From NCBI RefSeq assembly GCF_900169265.1, contig NZ_FXYX01000001.1, positions 248,001-312,000 on the forward strand: 64,000 nucleotides of DNA, in the 5' to 3' direction. This document shows, piece after piece, positions 25,995-34,798 of this stretch. Under the pieces are notes generated by a model that ran no database searches, was not told the origin of the DNA, and worked only from the letters and a program-made list of their open reading frames with translations. A program made the position numbers and the translations under genes. Position 1 is the stretch's first letter; each line of letters begins with the position of its first letter. Source of the DNA: Brevibacterium iodinum ATCC 49514. Its GTDB lineage: Bacteria; Actinomycetota; Actinomycetes; Actinomycetales; Brevibacteriaceae.

Positions 25995-26029
25995 AGAAGG
26001 CCCGCTCTCATGCGAGAGCGGGCCTTCTT
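25995..26029 (+). terminator. Rho-independent terminator after mscL
   Basis: The 15-base arms AGAAGGCCCGCTCTC and GAGAGCGGGCCTTCT pair perfectly around the loop ATGC, followed by TCTTC. Confidence 0.85.
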
Positions 26030-26136
26030 CATGTCTGTAACCTATCGGGCTATCTGAGACCGATCGGGCGCTATTGACCGACCGTAAAGGGCGGGGAGAT
26101 GCCCGGACAGATCGAAGCCACTAGACGGAACAGTAG

Positions 26137-26457
26137 CTATGACCAGTGTGGGGGCTTCTGCGAACGGTAGTAGTCCTCGGTGAAGCCGCCGCCACCGGAG
26201 TCGGCTTCATTGCGCAGAGTCGCTCGATATCGGCGCTTCGCTGCTTCGATCCGGGCCCTCCGAGACTCATCAGTTTCGGCATCGCCGTCGCAATGTGAAG
26301 GCTGTACCGGCTCAGCGCCGGACTCGCCGTCGCCGTGCGGTGGCTCGTCCAGTTCAGTGTTCAACCCGCTGACGCTGGGATCAACCGTTTCTCGGTCGCT
26401 GCCGCTCGTTCCTCGGTCGCAATCAGCATCCTCGGCGCCGGTGGGCCGGTCAGGCAT
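26137..26457 (-). CDS. Small acidic protein overlapping the giant helicase gene
   Basis: 106 aa. The ATG overlaps the last eight bases of the helicase gene in another frame, so the two are likely translated together. The N-terminal half is acidic and disordered. The C-terminal half has a basic helix (RRARIEAAKRRYRATLRNEA) and ends FTEDYYRSQKPPHWS; the YYR-QKPPHW end resembles a short conserved tail I recall after this helicase in other actinobacteria. I do not know a function. It may be an accessory subunit of the helicase. Confidence 0.65.
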   Translation of the reverse strand: MPDRPTGAEDADCDRGTSGSDRETVDPSVSGLNTELDEPPHGDGESGAEPVQPSHCDGDAETDESRRARIEAAKRRYRATLRNEADSGGGGFTEDYYRSQKPPHWS

Positions 26458-29400
26458 CGTCGTTCTTCGACCCCGACTTCGCCGAGGCGGTCCCGTCCAT
26501 CCCGGATTCAGCCGACTCCGACTCGGACTCCCCCGACTCCGCCTCGGCCGAATCCGACCCGCCAAAATCAGCGGCGGTCGAATCCTCGTCGGCCGAATCC
26601 GAGTCTGCGGACTCGGCCCCAACTGCACCGGCTGCTGCAGCATCACGCGGTCGAGCTGCCTTCGCGGACGAACCTGCACCGTCGTCCCCGGCACTGTCGG
26701 ACCCCGCACCGACCGAATCGGTGTGGACGGACTCGTCGGCCGCCTCGGGAACCTGGTCATTGCTTGCGGTCTGGACGAGGCCGGCAGAGCGGAGCTCATC
26801 GGCACGGATCTTACCGGTATCGAAGGTCGGCAGGATGTCGTCTTCGACGGGGCCAGTCGAGTTGGACCGTGGGATGAACACCTCGGCGCCGGTGACCTTC
26901 TTCGCCTGCGCATGGCGTTCCCGGTAGCGGTCCACTGCGGCCTGCAGCTGGGAATCGCCGCGGCTCGAGTTGCCCTTCTGCGCCAGGGCGGTGCGCAGCA
27001 GATCCTTGATCTCACCGTCGCCGCGCACGACCGCATCCGACTGGATCCAGTCGATCATCTGATCGAGGCCCTCGGCGGAGTACTTGTGCATCGGCAGACC
27101 GGGCACGAGCTTCGGTCGGCTGCCGGTGCGGCCGACGACCACCGAGGCGGCACGCGCCGCGTTGAGCACGGCCTGCGGGCTCATCGTCTCCACGGTGGCA
27201 CGCCAGGTCTCGAAGATCTTCTCGGTCTCGGTCTGCGGGTCGACGAACGCATCGGTCGACCACACGCGCATGAACTTCCAGCCTCGGCGGCTCAGCTGTT
27301 CGGGCAGCACCCGGTCCCGCTGGCGCAGGCTGCGCATCGACGCGTATTCGGGTCCGTCACCGGCGACGGCGATGATCATTCCGTGCTCGTCCTCGGTGGA
27401 GTTCGCCACGGCCAGGTCGATGCCGTTGTAGTGCTCGTGAGCAACGACGCCGAGCTGCAGCAGCCGGTCGGCGATGTCGTTGAACAGCGGATCGTAGATC
27501 TCGCCGTGCGGTCCTGGCTGGTGGACGCCGCCGGTCGCGACCTCCTCGAGCAGCTGCGGGAGCATGACCGCTCCCCCGTTGAGTTTGCTGCGATCGAAGT
27601 CCTCGGCCTCGATGCTCGAGACCAGGGTCAACCGCTTCCTGGCTCGCGTCATCGTGGCCGCGAGGATGCGGCGACCATCCGGCCCGGACAGCGGACCGAA
27701 GTCGTGGATGACGCGACCGTGGACGGTGCGGCCATAGCCGAGGGTGAAGATCACGGCATCGCGCGACATGCCCTGGACGCGTTCGGCGTCGGTGACGACG
27801 AACGGCTCCTTCGAAGAATCGTTGAAGAACGCCGCCACATACGGCAGATCCTTCATCGCCCGCGAGATCGCCGTAGCCACTCGCTGCGCATGATGCGGGG
27901 TGAGCGCGACGACGGCCAGCGACTCCCGCGACCGGTTCCGCGCATGCTTGAGGACCAAATCGACGACGCGTTTGACCTCGGCATCGGGGCTCTCGACCCG
28001 ACCGGTCCCGATGTCCGTGGGACCCCTGCCGTCGGCGACATAGGAGAATTCGAGGCCGCTGCCCTCACCGGTATGCGCGGTCGGCAGCGTCGAAATCGTC
28101 GAATCGTAGAAGTGCCGGTTGGCCAGGTCGATGAGCCCGACCGGGGACAGTCGATAGGAGTTCGACAGCCGCATCCGCGGCAGGAACTCGCCGAGGCGGT
28201 CCTGCACCGAGCGGGGATGTTTCCCGTCGTCCATGCCGAATCGATCGACCGCGATCGAGAACGGGCGCGGTCCGAGCAGGCGGGAGTCGCCGAGGGAGAT
28301 GACCTGACGGGCTCGGGTGATTCCGGGGACGACATCGGCGACCGAGAGCCGTCCGGCATCGGCGATGACGACCGCATCGAAGAGAGGCAGAGCGGAGAAG
28401 AGTTCGGGCACCGTGTACGGGCTGCCCATCCACACCGGGGCCAGAGTCGTCAGCAGTTCGGGTGCCTGCGTGGAGATCCGCTTCGTCGAGGTGTGCTTCG
28501 ACAGCAGCTCCTGTTTGATGGCTCCGGCGGCGATCGGATCGGATTCGATTCCGCGCTTCCATGCCTGCGCATGGTTGAAGCGCAGTCGGGAGGCACCGGC
28601 GGCGACGAAGGCACGGTCGTTCTCGCGGAAGCCTTCGGCGACCTGGTGGAGAGCGGCACCGTCGTGGCGGCCGATCGCAGGATCTTCACCGGCCATGGTC
28701 TGGAGCACGGAGGCCCAATAGGCGAGATCGAATTCGGGGCCGACGAGTGACTCGTCGACCTTGCGCCTGCGCAGATCGGCCATGAGATCGCCGAGGCCCT
28801 CGCCGTCGAGTTCACGCTGCAGGCGGGAGCGTTCGGGCAGGTCGGCGAGGTTCTCCGAATCGCTGCCCATCGCTTCGGCACGTGCCTGAAGTTCCTCGAT
28901 GAGCATCGATCCGAGGTCCCCGCCGTCCGGCGTCGTCTCGAGGATCGGGGCGAGCTTGGCCATATCGGCTTCGACGCTCTGGAGGATCTCGTCGGCTTCG
29001 AGGACGCCGCGCGGGATCTGCGGGCGGCCGTCATGTCCGGCGAGGTCCGAAAGGATGACCCGCTGGGCGCGGACGTCGATGAGTGCCTCGTGGAGGTCAG
29101 CCACCTCGGCGCCGGGCCGGAGGAACTCCGCGGCCGACTTCTTCAGTCGACGGCGCTGCATCATGCCCATTTCGACGCCGACATCGGCCCGGTATTCGGG
29201 TGTGCCGGTGGCGGCGATGAGGTCATCGAGCCGGTGGTCGTAGATATCGGGTGCGAAGTTGTCGAGCGTCTTGCGCACGCGCAGGAGCACACGGATGGCG
29301 CGGGACCAATCGTCGACATTGCGGCGCGGATTGAGTTTCGCCTTCTGCAGCACCGGTTCGGTGGCAGCGACAAGGTCGGGGATCATCCGACCGATGCGTT

Positions 29401-31432
29401 CGGCCACGGTGCGTGCGGCTTCGGCTTCTTCGACGGATTTGAGATCGGCTCCGAACCAGACGGTGTCTTCGACATCGAGGGTGAAAGCCCCCAGTCCGGC
29501 GAGTTCACCGAGTTTGCCGCGCAGGATGTTCCGGCGGTCGTCACTGGCGCCGAGGATATCGTCGTCGAAGCGCACCGGTGTCTGCGGGGAGTCATCACCG
29601 GAGGTCAGTTCGGCGAGGTGCTGCATGGTTTCGTAGACGGAGACGTCCCACGGCTTGCGCCTGCGGTGCAGGGAGGAGACGTGGTCGGCCAGGGTCGCGC
29701 GCTGTTCGTTGAGTTCGGTCAACAGGTGGGACAGGTCCGGGCGTTCGGACTTCTCTGCCGAGGCGATGAGACCGACGAGCTGTTTGCGGATGTCTTCCGA
29801 ACCAGCGCGAGTGTCGACCGCGAAGTCGGAGAGTCCGACCTCGCCCAGGCGGGCGGAGAAATCGTCGAGCGCATCGGAGGTCTGCGCGAGGAAGAGGACG
29901 CTCTTGCCGGTGTGTGCCAGTGTGGTGGCCACGGCGACGGCAACCTGGGTGGCACCGGTTCCGGGCGGGGTGTCGACGACGACGGAGTGACCGGACACGG
30001 CAGCGTCGACGACGGCCTGCTGGTCGCCGTCGACGTCGATGACGAGGAATTCCTCCTGCGGCTTCCGGTCGGGAAGCGGGGTGATCGGCTCCTGAAGCGC
30101 AGCGGGTACGACGTCCTCACCGTCGGCTTCAGCCGCGGGTGCTGTCTTCTCGGACTTGGTCGCCGCTCCGGCTTCGGCATCGGTCGACGTCTTCTCGTCG
30201 TCGGTGGTCGTGGCGACGGCGGATTCGGCGGCAGTGACCGGCTCTGCGGCAACGAGTGGTTCGTCGGTGATCGGCGCGGTCGGCTGACCGTAGTCCTCAT
30301 CGGCATCGGCATCCGCTGCATCAGCGGCACCGGCAGCTGCCTTCGACGAAGCATTCTCGGCCGCAGGCTTCTCGGGCGCAGCCTTCTCACCGGTCGTCTC
30401 GCCCCTGGTTACCGACTCTTCAGCGGACTCATCAGCATCCTCAGCGGGGTCGCCCTCTGCCGTTTCCGCAGTCTTCGTCTCGGCTCCGGACTTCACTGCG
30501 TCCGCGGAGGTCGCTTCAGGTGCTGGCTTCTCATCGCCTGCGGGTTCGGTGTCTTTGTCGTCGGACTCGGCGGCGGTCTCCGCCTCAACAACACCGGCGA
30601 CCCTCTTGGCTTCAGCTCGCTTCTGCTCGGCTTCGGCCTTCTCTGCCGCAGCGATCTTCTCGTCCGGGAGGACACCCGGCTGCGGCACATACGAAGGCCC
30701 ACCGAGGGAGGCACGCACGTCCTCGTCGCCGGCCAGCGCACGCAAAACGGGGTGTTGGGTAGGCAGGTAGTCAGTGGAGAACGGGTTCGCGATGTTCGCG
30801 AACGTCGAGATGATCAGGCGGTGGTTGATCCGCAGACCGGGCACGTTCTGCCCCAGATCTCGCAGACGGTCGAGAGCCGGGCCCGGATCGAATCCGTGCG
30901 GTCCGCCGGTCGCGTCGACCCATTCGTCGACGGGCACGTCGAGGTCGTATTCCTCGCGCAGATGCTGGACGAGAGCGGGATTGATCGTGATCTCGTTGTC
31001 GAGCACGATCTCGTAGTCCTCGACTCGGGAACCACGAGGCACCAGCGTGATGTGGCGCATGACGACGGGGGCATTGAACTTGAACTTCGCGTCCTTTTCC
31101 GTCCACGAAGCGAATCCGAGCGCCAGGTGGGCGGTGCGGATGCCGCGTTCGTTGTCAAGCTGCTCTGCCTTCGACCGGATGGATTTCGCACGCCGACGCG
31201 CGTCCGTGAGGATGTCGTGGTCGCGGATGAGACTGGAGAGTCGGGTGGCGCGACCGGCCAGCAGCTGTGCCAGGCCGGAGGGGTGGGCGCCGGAGAGGTC
31301 GATGCTGCCGTCACGGGAGTCCCGGAAATGAAGCATGGTGTCGCGACCGCCCAGATGGGCAGCCTGCTTCTTCCACTCGGCGAAGACATCTCCGAGTTCT
31401 GGGAACTGTTCGTCTCTAACGGAATCCGACAC
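26450..31432 (-). CDS. Giant SF1 helicase with DUF4011-like N-terminus and C-terminal nuclease-like domain
   Basis: 1660 aa. The N-terminus (about 20-270) includes NERGIRTAHLALGFASW and LVPRGSRVEDYEIVLDNEI, fitting DUF4011-type domains. Residues about 275-460 form a long Ala/Glu/Lys-rich low-complexity linker. The helicase core has Walker A VVVDTPPGTGATQVAVAVA and later motifs VVIADAGRLSVADVV, SLGDSRLLGP, LSNSYRLSPVGLIDLAN and VTDAERVQGMSRDAVIFTLGYG. Near the C-terminus, DLAVANSTEDEHGMIIAVAGDGPEY and SRRGWKFMRVWSTDAFVDP fit a Vsr/MTES_1575-like nuclease fold. The canonical GKT and DEAD-like motifs are degraded (PGTGATQ; DAG). The gene starts with GTG at 31432. It probably acts in DNA repair or nucleic-acid surveillance. 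Confidence 0.75.
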   Translation of the reverse strand: MSDSVRDEQFPELGDVFAEWKKQAAHLGGRDTMLHFRDSRDGSIDLSGAHPSGLAQLLAGRATRLSSLIRDHDILTDARRRAKSIRSKAEQLDNERGIRTAHLALGFASWTEKDAKFKFNAPVVMRHITLVPRGSRVEDYEIVLDNEITINPALVQHLREEYDLDVPVDEWVDATGGPHGFDPGPALDRLRDLGQNVPGLRINHRLIISTFANIANPFSTDYLPTQHPVLRALAGDEDVRASLGGPSYVPQPGVLPDEKIAAAEKAEAEQKRAEAKRVAGVVEAETAAESDDKDTEPAGDEKPAPEATSADAVKSGAETKTAETAEGDPAEDADESAEESVTRGETTGEKAAPEKPAAENASSKAAAGAADAADADADEDYGQPTAPITDEPLVAAEPVTAAESAVATTTDDEKTSTDAEAGAATKSEKTAPAAEADGEDVVPAALQEPITPLPDRKPQEEFLVIDVDGDQQAVVDAAVSGHSVVVDTPPGTGATQVAVAVATTLAHTGKSVLFLAQTSDALDDFSARLGEVGLSDFAVDTRAGSEDIRKQLVGLIASAEKSERPDLSHLLTELNEQRATLADHVSSLHRRRKPWDVSVYETMQHLAELTSGDDSPQTPVRFDDDILGASDDRRNILRGKLGELAGLGAFTLDVEDTVWFGADLKSVEEAEAARTVAERIGRMIPDLVAATEPVLQKAKLNPRRNVDDWSRAIRVLLRVRKTLDNFAPDIYDHRLDDLIAATGTPEYRADVGVEMGMMQRRRLKKSAAEFLRPGAEVADLHEALIDVRAQRVILSDLAGHDGRPQIPRGVLEADEILQSVEADMAKLAPILETTPDGGDLGSMLIEELQARAEAMGSDSENLADLPERSRLQRELDGEGLGDLMADLRRRKVDESLVGPEFDLAYWASVLQTMAGEDPAIGRHDGAALHQVAEGFRENDRAFVAAGASRLRFNHAQAWKRGIESDPIAAGAIKQELLSKHTSTKRISTQAPELLTTLAPVWMGSPYTVPELFSALPLFDAVVIADAGRLSVADVVPGITRARQVISLGDSRLLGPRPFSIAVDRFGMDDGKHPRSVQDRLGEFLPRMRLSNSYRLSPVGLIDLANRHFYDSTISTLPTAHTGEGSGLEFSYVADGRGPTDIGTGRVESPDAEVKRVVDLVLKHARNRSRESLAVVALTPHHAQRVATAISRAMKDLPYVAAFFNDSSKEPFVVTDAERVQGMSRDAVIFTLGYGRTVHGRVIHDFGPLSGPDGRRILAATMTRARKRLTLVSSIEAEDFDRSKLNGGAVMLPQLLEEVATGGVHQPGPHGEIYDPLFNDIADRLLQLGVVAHEHYNGIDLAVANSTEDEHGMIIAVAGDGPEYASMRSLRQRDRVLPEQLSRRGWKFMRVWSTDAFVDPQTETEKIFETWRATVETMSPQAVLNAARAASVVVGRTGSRPKLVPGLPMHKYSAEGLDQMIDWIQSDAVVRGDGEIKDLLRTALAQKGNSSRGDSQLQAAVDRYRERHAQAKKVTGAEVFIPRSNSTGPVEDDILPTFDTGKIRADELRSAGLVQTASNDQVPEAADESVHTDSVGAGSDSAGDDGAGSSAKAARPRDAAAAGAVGAESADSDSADEDSTAADFGGSDSAEAESGESESESAESGMDGTASAKSGSKNDDA

Positions 31433-31539
31433 AATTCGACCCTAACGAGAATCTGTCCATAATAGGTGCTGGCACACCGTGGAACAGTGAGGTTTCTTCT
31501 ACGCTACACTGGGTGATCGTGGTTGAGGACGACCACCTG

Positions 31540-31615
31540 GCCCCCGTAGCTCAGGGGATAGAGCACGGCTCTCCTAAAGCCGGTGTCGGCAGTTCGAATC
31601 TGCCCGGGGGCGCCA
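31540..31615 (+). tRNA. tRNA-Arg (anticodon CCU)
   Basis: 76 bases with an encoded CCA. The acceptor arms GCCCCCG (31540-31546) and CGGGGGC (31605-31611) pair. The anticodon stem CGGCT/AGCCG holds the loop CTCCTAA, giving anticodon CCU at 31573-31575. The T-loop TTCGAAT is present. It is read rightward, away from the helicase gene, and is followed by a strong terminator. Confidence 0.97.
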
Positions 31616-31663
31616 GAACCACCTGTCCGAGCAAGACCCCCTTGCCGATGTCGCCCAGACCCA

Positions 31664-31710
31664 CAATCACCGAGGCGGCCGATCGTATCGATCGGCCGCC
31701 TCGGTGATTG
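31664..31710 (+). terminator. Strong hairpin after tRNA-Arg, built from two CCGAGGCGG motifs
   Basis: Two 22-base arms pair perfectly around the loop TAT. Each arm contains CCGAGGCGG or its complement. It lies 48 bases downstream of the tRNA and 57 bases before the end of the convergent stress-protein gene, so it can serve both strands. Confidence 0.85.
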
Positions 31711-31767
31711 TCTTCCGGCCTGAAGCATCCGATCATCGTGATCGGGATTCACGAACTCAGGCGGGGT

Positions 31768-32832
31768 CTAGAGGCCAGGCTCTGCCGGGGCCTCGTTGCT
31801 CTTGCGGCGACCGTGATCGCGGGCGACGCGGACGACCATCGTCGGGCACTGCGAGTACGGCAGCACCGACTGCGAGGTCGAACCGAGCAGGAGGCCGGCG
31901 AATCCACCGCGGCCACGCGATCCGATGACGAGCACTTCGGCCGTGTCAGAGGCTCGGACGAGCACCTCAGCGGGCTGGCCGTCGAAGAGCGTCCACGTGA
32001 CGTCGAGATCAGGGAACTCTTCGGCCAGCCGCTGTTTGGCGACGACGAGTTTGTCCGCGCCCTCGTTGACGAGGCGTTCGAGGTCGGCGGTGCTCGGCAG
32101 CCACTCGGGACCGATGACCGTTGTGGTGATCACGGCGACGATATGCAGCGGTGAGCCACGGCGCACAGCCAGCCGGGCCGCCTTCCACAGCGCCGGGGAA
32201 TCGGCACCGAGAGAGTCGACGCCGACGACGACCTTCCCGTCGAAGCGCAGACCTTCGATCGACTCGGCATTCGGGTCGTGGGTTTCGACCTCGACCCCGT
32301 CCTGGCGGATCGGCCGCGACGAGGTCGGGTGCGCGGGGCGCTCGGCCTGGTTGTCCCAGCAGGAGGGGACGACGACCGTCGGGCACGCGGAGTGCGCCGG
32401 CAGAGCGCTCGAGACCGTGCCGAGGAGACGACCGGCGAAGCCGCCGCGCCCGCGGGAGCCGACGACGGTGAGGCAGCCGGTCTTCGATTCGTCGATGAGC
32501 ACACCGGCGGCGTCTCCGATCTCGATGACCGCCTCGACGGGAACACCGGCGGCCTTGGCCTCGGCGGCGGCCTCCTTGAGCGTGTTCGTCACGGCCGCAC
32601 GGATCGAGCTGTCGTCGATGGGCACATAGGACACGTCGATGGCGGCCGCGGCCACGCTCGGGATCGTGTAGGCGCCGACGAGGCGGATCGGACGGTCCAG
32701 GGAGCGAGCCTCTTGGATCGCCCAGGCCAGGGCGTTGCGGCTCGGCGGCGAACCGTCGATTCCGACGATGACGGCTTCGGGCTCACCGGCCGGGGCCGGG
32801 TCGGGGTTCTGTGGGCGATCCTGCTCACTCAT
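31768..32832 (-). CDS. Universal stress protein, tandem USP domains
   Basis: 354 aa with two USP domains. The first begins EAVIVGIDGSPPSRNALAWA and has the ATP-binding motif VVGSRGRGGFAGRLLGTVSSAL; the second begins KVVVGVDSLGADSPALWKAA and has VIGSRGRGGFAGLLLGSTSQSVL. Both G-2x-G-9x-G(S/T) loops are intact, so both domains may bind ATP. A linker of about 45 residues joins them. Such proteins respond to hypoxia, starvation and oxidative stress in actinobacteria. Confidence 0.9.
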   Translation of the reverse strand: MSEQDRPQNPDPAPAGEPEAVIVGIDGSPPSRNALAWAIQEARSLDRPIRLVGAYTIPSVAAAAIDVSYVPIDDSSIRAAVTNTLKEAAAEAKAAGVPVEAVIEIGDAAGVLIDESKTGCLTVVGSRGRGGFAGRLLGTVSSALPAHSACPTVVVPSCWDNQAERPAHPTSSRPIRQDGVEVETHDPNAESIEGLRFDGKVVVGVDSLGADSPALWKAARLAVRRGSPLHIVAVITTTVIGPEWLPSTADLERLVNEGADKLVVAKQRLAEEFPDLDVTWTLFDGQPAEVLVRASDTAEVLVIGSRGRGGFAGLLLGSTSQSVLPYSQCPTMVVRVARDHGRRKSNEAPAEPGL

Positions 32833-32999
32833 CGCAAGCTCCTTGGGTCGAAGCGAACTTCTGTTTCGTCCACCCTAGAGCACATTGACGGTGAGAGCTT
32901 CACCTATGTCACATCGTTACCCGAATTGCGCCAACATATGGACAACACGGGCCCCTATCTGGGGCGATGCCCGACTTTGAGGCGGCGCTGGAGTTGTTG

Positions 33000-33500
33000 T
33001 CAGGCAGCGCTGGTGTACTCGAGGAATGGTCGCCACTTCTCGACGGGCTTGTCGATCCCACGCATCCACAGCTGCCCCAGGCGGGGCTCCTGCGGCAGGA
33101 AGCTGAGCTTCCAGCCGATCTCACTGAGAGTGCGATTGCCCTTGCGATTGTTGCATTCGCGGCAGCACGCGACGAGATTCTCCCAGGTGTTCGCTCCTCC
33201 GCGGGACCGTGGGACGACGTGGTCGACGGTGTACGCCGGTTTCGAGCAGTAGGCGCAGCGGTGGCCGTCCCGGCGCAGGACTCCGCGACGGGAGAGCGAG
33301 ACGCGGCGGTTGCTCGGCGGGCGCACATAGCGGGTGAGCAGGATGACGGAGGGCTGATCGAGACTCATGTGCTCGGATCTCACCGGAATGTCCTCTGCTG
33401 CCAGGACTGTCGCCTTTCCGGTCAGCACGAGCACCACGGCTCGTGTGAACGGAACGATCGACAGCGGTTCATAACCGGCGTTCAGCACGAGAGTCTTCAT
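33000..33500 (-). CDS. HNH endonuclease
   Basis: 166 aa from the ATG at 33500 (MKTLVLNAGYEPLSIVPFTRAVV), which follows GGGGCGAG. The HNH domain is CAYCSKPAYTVDHVVPRSRGGANTWENLVACCRECNNRKGNRT, with two CxxC zinc-binding pairs and the catalytic DH. The N-terminal NAGYEPL region is typical of a stand-alone actinobacterial group, often single-copy in the chromosome. Its biological target is unknown. The open frame upstream to 33719 is not conserved in character. Confidence 0.88.
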   Translation of the reverse strand: MKTLVLNAGYEPLSIVPFTRAVVLVLTGKATVLAAEDIPVRSEHMSLDQPSVILLTRYVRPPSNRRVSLSRRGVLRRDGHRCAYCSKPAYTVDHVVPRSRGGANTWENLVACCRECNNRKGNRTLSEIGWKLSFLPQEPRLGQLWMRGIDKPVEKWRPFLEYTSAA

Positions 33501-33916
33501 ATCTCGCCCCTCATCTTCTTCTCTACTGGGCCGAAACCGGCTGCCCCGGCCACAGGGAACACAAAAGGCGCCGTGCTCATGGGCACGACGCCTGGGAAAG
33601 AGGGCACGGAGACAGATATGTACTCCGCACCAGAGACTGGAGCGGCTATTCGAATTATTCGAGTATGCCCCATCTGCTTTCCTTCGCATCAGCGGTTGAC
33701 ACCACTTGGTGTCCACCATTTATTGAACTCAATCTTCTCCAGAGTAACGCGGCGCGCGCCCGTGACCCAATTCATACGACTCGCGTCACGGAAACTTCGG
33801 TTTCCGTTCACCGAATCTGGTAGGCGCGAGCGGGCGCCCGAAGTTTCCGGGCATACGAAAGCTCCCCGTACAACTCGAGGACCGTCGAGTTGTACGGGGA
33901 GCGATCGGAAAGAAGA
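33501..33916. other. Gene-free gap of 416 bases between the HNH and NlpC/P60 genes
   Basis: Both flanking genes are on the minus strand. The gap holds a hairpin (AGGCGCCGTGC paired with GGCACGACGCCT, about 33566-33593), a locally AT-rich block at about 33645-33745 likely to carry the HNH promoter, a small dyad GGAAACTTCGGTTTCC at about 33789, and the nlpC terminator at 33861-33902. I see no coding sequence. Confidence 0.6.
33861..33902 (-). terminator. Terminator after the NlpC/P60 gene
   Basis: Two 18-base arms (GCTCCCCGTACAACTCGA and complement) pair perfectly around the loop GGACCG, 15 bases past the stop at 33917. Confidence 0.85.
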
Positions 33917-34798
33917 TCAGAGAACGCGGATGAAGGTGACGTTGCCCATCCAGCTGTAGCTGCGCTTCGAGGTTCCCGAGCTCGGCGAACCGGCATCGTA
34001 CATCTGTCCGCCACCGGCGTAGATGCCGACGTGGCCGGGGTGCCAGATGAGGTCACCGGGCTTGGCTTCGGACTGCGAGACGATCTGGCCTGCGCCCTTC
34101 TGAGCACCGGACGTGCGGGGCAGGTTCACGCCGACGTGGCTGTAGACCCACGAGGTGTAGCCGGAGCAGTCCCAGCCGCTCTGGCTGGTTCCGCCCATAA
34201 CGTAGGGGGTTCCGACGCCCTTCTGGGCCCAGGCGAGGACCTGCTCGGCCTTGGATCCATCGATGGATCCCGAGTCCTTGGAGTCGGACTCGCCCGAGTC
34301 GGACGATCCGCTGTTGGCGGTGTCGTCGGAGTTTCCGGCGGAGTGGTCGGAGTTTCCGGCGGAGTGGTCGGAGTTTCCGGCGGAGTGGTCGGAGTTTCCG
34401 GCGGAGTGGTCGGAGGAGGGGGTGGAGGTTTCGACCGGCTTGGGCTTCGGCTTGGGCTTCGGAGCAGCCTCAGCGGTGATGGCCTTGCTCTCGACACCGA
34501 AGGAATCGGACTTCTCGTCGTCCTTCTTGTCCTTCGAGTCGTCGCCGATGGTGACGGCCTGGTTCTCGAAGTCGACCTTCTGGGTGGTCTCGGCTTCTGC
34601 GGAGACTTTGCTCTGGTCGTCGGCTCCCTGGCCGGCGGCCGGCATCACTGCGGCGGTCAGCAGACCACCGCTGGCAGCGACAACTGCTGCACGACGGCCG
34701 AAGACGCCTGAGTTGGCGTTCAGAAGTTCAGTGAGTTCGGTCAGTGGAGTCTTGACCTTGGCATCGGCGGCGCGGCGGCCATGCTGCTTAGTTGCCAC
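33917..34798 (-). CDS. Secreted NlpC/P60 cell-wall endopeptidase
   Basis: 293 aa. Residues about 32-56 (GRRAAVVAASGGLLTAAVMPAAG) form a signal or anchor segment after a long basic N-terminus. A disordered Lys/Pro/Ser/Asp linker follows, with the heptad SDHSAGN repeated four times. The C-terminal NlpC/P60 domain (about 185-293) has GTPYVMGGTSQSGWDCSGYTSWVY with the catalytic Cys and GDLIWHPGHVGIYAGGGQMYDAG with the catalytic His. It should cleave peptidoglycan stem peptides outside the cell. GTAAC motifs upstream suggest MtrA control. Confidence 0.88.
   Translation of the reverse strand: MATKQHGRRAADAKVKTPLTELTELLNANSGVFGRRAAVVAASGGLLTAAVMPAAGQGADDQSKVSAEAETTQKVDFENQAVTIGDDSKDKKDDEKSDSFGVESKAITAEAAPKPKPKPKPVETSTPSSDHSAGNSDHSAGNSDHSAGNSDHSAGNSDDTANSGSSDSGESDSKDSGSIDGSKAEQVLAWAQKGVGTPYVMGGTSQSGWDCSGYTSWVYSHVGVNLPRTSGAQKGAGQIVSQSEAKPGDLIWHPGHVGIYAGGGQMYDAGSPSSGTSKRSYSWMGNVTFIRVL
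34325..34410. repeat. 21-bp coding minisatellite in the NlpC/P60 gene
   Basis: Four near-identical 21-bp units (GTCGGAGTTTCCGGCGGAGT-type) encode the SDHSAGN heptads of the linker. Because the unit is a multiple of three, copy-number change would alter linker length without shifting the frame. Confidence 0.9.

Noticed and set aside
29033..31462. Plus-strand frame of 809 codons opposite the giant helicase
   Set aside because: It lies wholly antisense to the helicase and shows no domain pattern.
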